A stretch of 18,856 nucleotides of DNA from a bacterium. Its GTDB lineage: Bacteria; Babelota; Babeliae; Babelales; RVW-14. Each line of letters opens with the position of its first letter. Positions within the stretch are counted from its first letter, which is position 1. The stretch lies in contig JAHFBQ010000019.1 in assembly GCA_023249935.1 (NCBI GenBank), forward strand, positions 1 to 18,856. Reading direction: 5' to 3'. The notes beneath the pieces are model-generated. The model was not told the DNA's origin. It made no database searches and saw only the letters and a list, made by a program, of their open reading frames with translations. Positions 14,366 through 18,856 of the stretch are shown one piece after another. The position numbers and the translations under genes are program-made.

Positions 14366-14833
14366 ATGATACGAAAAACAGTACCGAAAATAAAAGAAAT
14401 TCTGCGCAAGGCGCTGCTAGACGGCATGACGCCAAAAAACCTGGCCGTCTCTGCAAGTATGGGGATCTATATCGCTCTTTCCCCCTTCCCTGGCGCTCAT
14501 ACCGTCATGATGCTCATAGCCAAATGGCTGTGGGGTTTACACTTTCCTGCACTTTTTATTTTTACATCGATCAACAATCCGTGGACGATGATTCCCATGT
14601 TCTCACTCGACTACGCCTTTGGTTATTGGCTCATTCATAAATGTATAGGATGGGAGCCAAGTTGGGTAATCTCACTTGAGAAACTTTTTGGAAGCGGATC
14701 GGTCTGTATTTGGTCATTTTTAATCGGTGGCAATATTTTAGGCATCGTCGCAGCCCTCATCTCTTTCCCTCTCTTACATCTTTTCTTTCAACGTATGCAC
14801 ACACGCGCACTTGCGTCTCGGGGAATCTTATGA
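14366..14833 (+). CDS. DUF2062 family membrane protein
   Basis: 155 residues. The pattern matches DUF2062: a basic amphipathic start (IRKTVPKIKEILRKALL), SASMGIYIALSPFPGAHTVMM (the family's GxxxGxxPxxGxxT segment), a second hydrophobic helix, INNPWTMIPMF (the conserved NPxT), then two further helices to the end. Three or four membrane spans are expected; molecular function is unknown for the family. It has an excellent SD (AGGAGG, 7 nt before ATG). Its stop overlaps the smpB start as ATGA, indicating translational coupling in an operon with smpB, birA and the 16061 gene. Confidence 0.85.
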   Translation: MIRKTVPKIKEILRKALLDGMTPKNLAVSASMGIYIALSPFPGAHTVMMLIAKWLWGLHFPALFIFTSINNPWTMIPMFSLDYAFGYWLIHKCIGWEPSWVISLEKLFGSGSVCIWSFLIGGNILGIVAALISFPLLHLFFQRMHTRALASRGIL

Positions 14834-15285
14834 AAATGATCTGTTCTAATAAAAAAGCTTTTTTTAATTATGAGATCCAAGACACCTACGAGGCTGGCAT
14901 CGCACTCAATGGAGACGAAGTTAAGTCTATTCGCGCCAACGCTATGAACATCAGCGATGCATTTGCCGTGGTTCAGCGCGGACAGGCACAACTGCTCAAT
15001 TGCCATATTGCACCCTATTCGCATGCCTACAGCAAAAGTGATGAATCGACACGCCGTACACGCACACTCTTGCTTAATAAAAGAGAAATTATCAAGCTGA
15101 TGAGTGAAATCGCTAAAAAAGGCCTAACGCTTATCCCGATCAAAGCATATTTCAACGAACGCGGCTACGTTAAAATCGAACTTGGACTGGCCAAGCACAA
15201 AAAATCTGGCGACAAAAAAGCAGTACTCAAGGAGCGCGATATCAAGCGTGAGACGTTGCGTGAAATGAAAGTTAAACTGAAATAA
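14830..15285 (+). CDS. smpB: SsrA-binding protein SmpB
   Basis: Partner of tmRNA in trans-translation, rescuing stalled ribosomes. At 151 residues it is normal in length. Recognisable: NKKAFFNYEIQDTYEAGIAL, GDEVKSIRAN, NISDAF, HIAPYSHA, TRTLLLNKREI, LIPIKAYFNERGYVKIELGLAK and the C-terminal KERDIKRETLREMK. This basic tail forms the helix that enters the mRNA channel. The start is the ATG overlapping the upstream stop; in-frame codons before it belong to a shadow frame of the DUF2062 gene. The ssrA (tmRNA) gene is not visible in this window. Confidence 0.96.
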   Translation: MKMICSNKKAFFNYEIQDTYEAGIALNGDEVKSIRANAMNISDAFAVVQRGQAQLLNCHIAPYSHAYSKSDESTRRTRTLLLNKREIIKLMSEIAKKGLTLIPIKAYFNERGYVKIELGLAKHKKSGDKKAVLKERDIKRETLREMKVKLK

Positions 15286-15296
15286 GTGAGGCTCTC

Positions 15297-16043
15297 ATGA
15301 ATTGCATTGGTCAGCTCATTATCACTCAGCAAGCGTGTAATGATTCATTTGCATGGGCACGAGAACTTCTTCCCACGGTAAGTGATGGCACCGTGCTCAT
15401 TGCACGACATCTCACTGCAGCACGCGGCCGCCAAGGCCGTTCGTGGATATTAGCTGAAGGCCAAATCACTCACACTATTATTTTGAAGCCGTTTATGAAT
15501 ACCAATGAGCAAGCTCTTGCCACCCTCAATATGGCACTCACGCTTGGCCTGCGGGAACCATTTCAGCAGTTCGGCGTCACACTCAAGTGGCCAAACGATC
15601 TCTACCTTAATGACAAAAAACTCGGCGGTATGCTATTTGAAAATCTATGGCACAACAACAAACTTGTTGGCATTATTTTTGCCTACAGCATTAATATCAA
15701 CAACAGCTGTCTCAACCACAACATGCTCAAATCGATTGCAACAAGTCTTGCTGATGCAACGGGCACACAACACGACCTTGGACAACTACAAGTTGAGCTA
15801 TTCGCTTCACTATCTAAATTTTACGAGCAATGGAAACTTGGTCAATTTCAAGACATCTTTCAACTCTGGCGCCGCCAGCAAGGTTATCTAGGAAAACAGG
15901 TCATGGTACACAATAAAGATGGCTCTCTGCTTGAGGGCATAGCACAGGACGTGCTGCCTAACGGTGATCTTGTGCTCAATGTTGTCGGCGCTGATCGCAC
16001 AGTGGTTGTTACGTTTGCCCAAGTAGAAGAAGTAAAAATCTGA
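15297..16043 (+). CDS. birA: Biotin--[acetyl-CoA-carboxylase] ligase
   Basis: Activates biotin with ATP and attaches it to the biotin carboxyl carrier protein of acetyl-CoA carboxylase or similar enzymes. At 248 residues it lacks the N-terminal helix-turn-helix of E. coli BirA, so it is a monofunctional ligase without repressor activity. The catalytic loop ARGRQGRSW (42-50) corresponds to GRGRxGRxW, with Ala for the first Gly. KWPNDLYLNDKKLGG (97-111) is the biotin/ATP site, and a C-terminal SH3-like domain covers about 195-248. The usual GIGINVN is replaced by FAYSININN. GTGAGG precedes the ATG, 11 bases after smpB. Confidence 0.92.
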   Translation: MNCIGQLIITQQACNDSFAWARELLPTVSDGTVLIARHLTAARGRQGRSWILAEGQITHTIILKPFMNTNEQALATLNMALTLGLREPFQQFGVTLKWPNDLYLNDKKLGGMLFENLWHNNKLVGIIFAYSININNSCLNHNMLKSIATSLADATGTQHDLGQLQVELFASLSKFYEQWKLGQFQDIFQLWRRQQGYLGKQVMVHNKDGSLLEGIAQDVLPNGDLVLNVVGADRTVVVTFAQVEEVKI

Positions 16044-16060
16044 AAAATAAGGTAAGTTGT

Positions 16061-16696
16061 ATGAGATTTGTACACTATGCAGTATTGGGTATTTTGGCTT
16101 GCACAAGCATGCTACAGGGAAGTGATGTTGTTAGACAGCTAGAAGCCGCTGCTCAGAGTATCGAAATAAAATATTTTGCAGGGGAAAATATCCGTACTAG
16201 ATCACTAGACGATCTCAAAAAAGAAGCACTCACATATCGTACTAGTGCCGGCGTAGAAGTAATTGAGGAAAATAAAAACCAATTTCTGACGCGTGCTCAA
16301 AACCTAGAAAGCTATATAAGTTTTCGCGAACAAGCAGAAGCAGCTCGCAGGAAGGATGCTGCTAAGCAATCCCGACCACGTGCAGCAACCGTAGAGGTAG
16401 CTTTGATCACATCGGTAACATTTCTTGCAAGAGAGATTCTTAAAAACAGAACTGCCATCGATGCTAGATCAACCAAGAACAAGACAGTGCATGAGTTTTT
16501 TCTCAACGGACAAGTAATCGCTGCTATTGATCTGATGAATGACGCCGATTATGGCAGTCTTGCAAGGCTTTTACGAGAAGCAACATGCCCGATTTTGAGT
16601 CTATCCCCGAATGAAAGTACATTTGATCCTGTAGCCGACAGTGATGAATTCATAAGAGCCCGAGCTTTTGTTCAAAAACTACTCAATTCCCATTGA
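16061..16696 (+). CDS. Unknown exported protein, possible lipoprotein
   Basis: 211 residues, no recognised family. The N-terminus MRFVHYAVLGILACTSMLQGSD is a short signal peptide; ILAC at 11-14 could be a lipobox (lipidated C14), otherwise cleavage would fall near LQGSD. The mature part is almost entirely helical and charged, with an Ala/Arg/Glu-rich middle (REQAEAARRKDAAKQ) and few aromatics. AAGG stands about 9 bases before the ATG. It lies 17 bases after birA with no promoter seen, so it is the last gene of the smpB operon, closed by the terminator at 16709. Confidence 0.7.
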   Translation: MRFVHYAVLGILACTSMLQGSDVVRQLEAAAQSIEIKYFAGENIRTRSLDDLKKEALTYRTSAGVEVIEENKNQFLTRAQNLESYISFREQAEAARRKDAAKQSRPRAATVEVALITSVTFLAREILKNRTAIDARSTKNKTVHEFFLNGQVIAAIDLMNDADYGSLARLLREATCPILSLSPNESTFDPVADSDEFIRARAFVQKLLNSH

Positions 16697-16708
16697 ACAT
16701 GAAACTGG

Positions 16709-16728
16709 CCTGAGTATGCTCAGGTTTT
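16709..16728 (+). terminator. Operon terminator
   Basis: CCTGAG (16709-16714), loop TATG, CTCAGG (16719-16724), then TTTT. A short perfect intrinsic terminator closing the DUF2062-smpB-birA-16061 operon, 13 bases after the last stop. Confidence 0.75.
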
Positions 16729-16740
16729 CTTCATAATTTT

Positions 16741-17691
16741 TTAGACTTGAAGTTGCGACTGACTACTACTTATCTCTGTTACTACCTGATGGTACACATT
16801 GGCGATGAACCGAGCAACCCCTGCTGTTACCCGAGTGCTCATATCACCATCATCGTCATCACCATGTAACAGCCGCTGCATAAGTCCCTTGCCCCCATGC
16901 ACGCTCGTAACAAATTTAAGCTTTGTATCATCGCTAATTTCTAGAATTGTTTTCATGTAATCAACTGCATTACGACCAGAGCCAAGCTCATCGATCAATT
17001 TGAGAGCCAATGCCTGATTACCAGTAAAAACTTTACCATTGGCCCACAGCTTGTGTTGTTCTTTATCGAGACCACGAAGCTTTGCAACATCATCTACAAA
17101 TTGATTATAAGTATCATCAGCAATAAGTTGGAGATAATCTGTATCAATTTTTCTAATTTCTTGGAACGGGTCCAGAGCAGCCTTATATTCACCAGCTTTA
17201 ATACAGGTACTTTTGACTTTCCAAGATTCAAACAAATCTTTAAAATTCTGCGCGCGCATTGCAGCACCAATGCTCCCAACGAGAGACGAAGCATTAGCAA
17301 AGATTTTGGTTGCACCACACACCGTGTAATAAGCACCAGAAGCACAAAGATTTTCAGCAAATGCCACAACCGGTTTTTTCTCTTTGCAACGCAGCACCGC
17401 TTGTGACATGACCTGACTTGATGCAGGCAATCCACCAGGAGAATCTACCTTGATCATAACCGCTTTAACATCAACGTTCTTTTCAAACTCTTCAAGCTGC
17501 CTGACAAAAGAAGCAGAGTCACCGATCTCGCCGCGTAAGGTCACAAAACCAACCTCGATGTATTTATGGTCAATTGTTGCAATCGTATTTTTAATGCCAG
17601 ATATCAAAAACGGTAGCACCTGAATAAATAACAACCCAAAAAATAGATTTTTTAGAATGCCGATAAAAGTCCAGCCTGGTTGGTGCTTCAT
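16741..17691 (-). CDS. sppA: Signal peptide peptidase SppA (S49 serine protease)
   Basis: Membrane-anchored Ser/Lys protease that degrades cleaved signal peptides. It has 316 residues from the ATG at 17691, matching the short, one-domain SppA type rather than the 618-residue E. coli form. The N-terminal anchor is at about 7-34. Catalytic features: KVDSPGGLPASS (81-92), the nucleophile in CASGAYY (S118), SLVGSIG (136-142) and the general-base Lys in AGEYKAALDP (K170). The 52-residue S-K spacing matches B. subtilis SppA. The 17763 start would add 24 polar residues without anchor character; AGGA lies eight bases before 17691. The histidine/aspartate-rich HGDDDDGD near 276-283 is unusual. Confidence 0.93.
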   Translation of the reverse strand: MKHQPGWTFIGILKNLFFGLLFIQVLPFLISGIKNTIATIDHKYIEVGFVTLRGEIGDSASFVRQLEEFEKNVDVKAVMIKVDSPGGLPASSQVMSQAVLRCKEKKPVVAFAENLCASGAYYTVCGATKIFANASSLVGSIGAAMRAQNFKDLFESWKVKSTCIKAGEYKAALDPFQEIRKIDTDYLQLIADDTYNQFVDDVAKLRGLDKEQHKLWANGKVFTGNQALALKLIDELGSGRNAVDYMKTILEISDDTKLKFVTSVHGGKGLMQRLLHGDDDDGDMSTRVTAGVARFIANVYHQVVTEISSSQSQLQV

Positions 17692-17755
17692 GATTTTTTC
17701 CTGCCGTTTTTTGCATGGTTTAAGAGATATCGCTAGATTTCTTGACTTAGTACTT

Positions 17756-18085
17756 TTATACAACGTCTATTCCCGCCGACGTCGTCCCAGCGCAGGCTGG
17801 GATCCAGTCCTCGCTTAAATCTTTCCATTTTGGATTCAGCTCTTCTATCATTCTAATTTTCCACTCACGCTTCCAGGCTTTTATATTTTTCTCTCTTCGA
17901 ATAGCGTCTTGAGGTGAACCGAGTATTTCATAATAAACCAGCTGATGTACGGAATATTTTTCAGTAAACCCGCGAATAATATTCTTCTTGTGCTCTTGAA
18001 CACGTCTTGTCAAATTGCTTGTTACACCCGTGTACAAAGTACCGTTTCTTCCAGAGCACATAATGTATACATAAAAACTTTTCAA
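17756..18085 (-). CDS. GIY-YIG nuclease-like protein with a repeat-encoded C-terminus
   Basis: 109 residues of the small, stand-alone GIY-YIG (UPF0213/YhbQ-like) type. YVYI (5-8) and GTLYTGVT (15-22) are the GIY and YIG strands, TRRVQEHK (26-33) carries the conserved Arg and His, and REKNIKAWKR (64-73) carries the metal-binding Glu (E65). The start is a TTG at 18085; no ATG exists in frame before the domain and no good SD is seen. Residues 92-102 (EDWIPACAGTT) are read from the left 32-bp inverted repeat, and the last seven residues lie beyond it. The coding region minus this tail fits between the two repeats. Such proteins may cut DNA, but targets are unknown. Confidence 0.85.
   Translation of the reverse strand: MKSFYVYIMCSGRNGTLYTGVTSNLTRRVQEHKKNIIRGFTEKYSVHQLVYYEILGSPQDAIRREKNIKAWKREWKIRMIEELNPKWKDLSEDWIPACAGTTSAGIDVV
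17780..17811. repeat. 32-bp inverted repeat, left copy
   Basis: Exact reverse complement of 18123-18154. It contains an internal hairpin CCCAGC-GCAG-GCTGGG (17786-17801) and overlaps the 3' end of the GIY-YIG reading frame. Confidence 0.95.
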
Positions 18086-18122
18086 TACATTTTTACTTTA
18101 TTATTTAGCTTTAATAAAAATT

Positions 18123-18154
18123 AGGACTGGATCCCAGCCTGCGCTGGGACGACG
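18123..18154. repeat. 32-bp inverted repeat, right copy
   Basis: Exact reverse complement of 17780-17811, 311 bases away. It lies between the rubredoxin stop and the GIY-YIG start. No target-site duplication is visible outside the pair. Confidence 0.95.
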
Positions 18155-18177
18155 AACTAGCGGTTGGCGAGTCAAAT

Positions 18178-18390
18178 CTATTCTTTATCAGGCTTCCTTT
18201 TGTCTCGCTCAGATACAGCAACCTCATTCTCTACAACCACTTTAAATAAATTTTTTAGCACCCCACATTTGGGACACCGCCATGTTGCAGGCAAATCTTG
18301 AAAAAGCAAAGACCGGTCGGACAGACTCGTCCGACCGGTTTGATTATATTCATTTCCACACACGGTGCACTGAAACCTGTTGTTTGTCAT
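18178..18390 (-). CDS. Rubredoxin-like protein
   Basis: Single-iron electron carrier: FQCTVCGNEYN (C8, C11) and WRCPKCG (C39, C42) form the Fe(Cys)4 site, and FQDLPATWRCP matches the conserved FxDLPxxWxCP. The interval between cysteine pairs is 28 residues, close to the 30 of classical rubredoxins. The intervening loop TGRTSLSDRSLLF replaces the typical DPxxGDPxxGIxPGT and is encoded by an 11-bp perfect palindrome. 70 residues with a charged C-terminal tail (SERDKRKPDKE) beyond the roughly 52-residue core. The start is six bases after the stop of the upstream gene, so they are probably co-transcribed. SD weak (AGAGAA). Confidence 0.88.
   Translation of the reverse strand: MTNNRFQCTVCGNEYNQTGRTSLSDRSLLFQDLPATWRCPKCGVLKNLFKVVVENEVAVSERDKRKPDKE
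18312..18339. repeat. 11-bp perfect palindrome inside the rubredoxin gene
   Basis: ACCGGTCGGAC (18312-18322) is the reverse complement of 18329-18339, with a 6-nt loop. It encodes most of the loop between the two cysteine pairs. A GC-rich perfect hairpin in an AT-richer gene suggests an inserted palindromic element. Confidence 0.8.
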
Positions 18391-18396
18391 AGTTCT

Positions 18397-18855
18397 CTAG
18401 ATATCTATTTTGATCTTGTTTACTTTGCTTGTTGCAAGTCGCTTAGACAATTTTTCTGGATCTCGATCAAATATTGCTAATGTTCCACTATTCGGTTTGT
18501 ACACAAACTCAACAACACGATCAAGCTTGCCATCGACGGGTACAAAATCAACAGACTGCGAATCTGATTTTTTACGATAATCAGCGTAGTGAACTTCCGT
18601 TGAAGCTGAAACCGGTTTATTATCCTTTATTTTGTACTGACACGAGATTCGGTACGGCGTACCGGACGTTCTTGCCCGCTTTGCAGTCTTTCTAATCATG
18701 CGCAACGCATTATTGTAAAGCTGCTTTTCCGACTTTATTTCACCAGCTACCTGTTCTTTACGGGTCTCTTTTGGTACATCTACAGTAAAAGCTGCTGATG
18801 TAAATGTTATAAGACCTACCGATATCACAAAAGCTCTAAATGAAAAGAAAGAAGT
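18397..18855 (-). CDS. Unknown exported protein, start outside window
   Basis: The frame stays open from the stop at 18397 to the right edge. Before the GTG at 18828 it reads TSFFSFRAF, which continues into VISVGLITFTSAAFTVD as one hydrophobic signal peptide, so the true start lies beyond 18855. The mature part (about 125 residues) is basic and polar, with helical EKQLYNNALRMIRKTAKRA, then strand-like segments (YRISCQYKI, STEVHYADY, DRVVEFVYK) and a lysine-rich end. One cysteine. I do not recognise a family. It is followed after six bases by the rubredoxin gene. Confidence 0.6.
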   Translation of the reverse strand, partial: TSFFSFRAFVISVGLITFTSAAFTVDVPKETRKEQVAGEIKSEKQLYNNALRMIRKTAKRARTSGTPYRISCQYKIKDNKPVSASTEVHYADYRKKSDSQSVDFVPVDGKLDRVVEFVYKPNSGTLAIFDRDPEKLSKRLATSKVNKIKIDI

Positions 18856-18856
18856 T

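Noticed and set aside
13939..14640. 233-codon plus-strand ORF across the secreted-protein start and DUF2062
   Set aside because: Overlaps two better-supported genes with signal peptide, SD and family match; its sequence is a shadow translation.
17770..18164. Target-site duplication outside the 32-bp inverted repeats
   Set aside because: The bases on both sides do not match as direct repeats, so simple transposon insertion is not supported.

Overview
The window is a bacterial chromosome segment at moderate GC. It is dense with housekeeping genes and has a few small secreted or coiled-coil proteins I cannot name. A glutamine synthetase of the large type III family, a Rho factor with a long Q/N/R-rich N-terminal extension, an isolated secF, orphan signal-peptide proteins and scattered palindromic repeats fit a poorly characterised, possibly host-associated lineage. 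My best guess is candidate phylum Dependentiae (TM6)/Babeliae. That is inference from gene content; no rRNA or other marker here settles it.

Layout, left to right. 3-533 (+) is the C-terminal part of an ABC-2 type transporter permease running in from the left edge. It faces glnN/GSIII (747-2846, -) across a region holding a decayed palindromic repeat and a 27-bp perfect hairpin. Thioredoxin (3151-3471, +) converges on the YqgF/RuvX resolvase-like gene (3571-4002, -). A full three-domain polA follows (4154-6895, +), then rpmA/bL27 (7025-7288) and a lone secF (7342-8256), each with recognisable signals. From 8.3 to 10.0 kb lie two related signal-peptide, coiled-coil-type genes, each preceded by a copy of the secF 3' end: a visible tandem duplication. 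A 316-bp leader with a good promoter and a GAAA-capped hairpin precedes rho (10333-12234), which is followed 12 nt later by tsaD (12247-13287).

An unknown secreted protein (13290-14258, -) converges on tsaD. Divergent from it is the operon DUF2062 - smpB - birA - unknown secreted/lipoprotein (14366-16696, +), with an ATGA overlap, short gaps and a terminator at the end. On the minus strand follow sppA (16741-17691), a GIY-YIG gene (17756-18085) tied to a pair of 32-bp perfect inverted repeats, a rubredoxin whose loop is encoded by an 11-bp palindrome (18178-18390), and an exported protein open at the right edge (18397-18855).

No complete pathway is encoded. The genes cover replication and repair (PolA, YqgF), transcription termination (Rho), translation and its rescue (bL27, SmpB, TsaD), protein export and signal-peptide turnover (SecF, SppA), redox (Trx, rubredoxin), biotinylation (BirA) and nitrogen assimilation (GSIII). 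I see no rRNA, tRNA or CRISPR array. The most unusual material is the repeat-bounded GIY-YIG gene, the duplicated secF-tail/coiled-coil module, and the expanded Rho with its structured leader.
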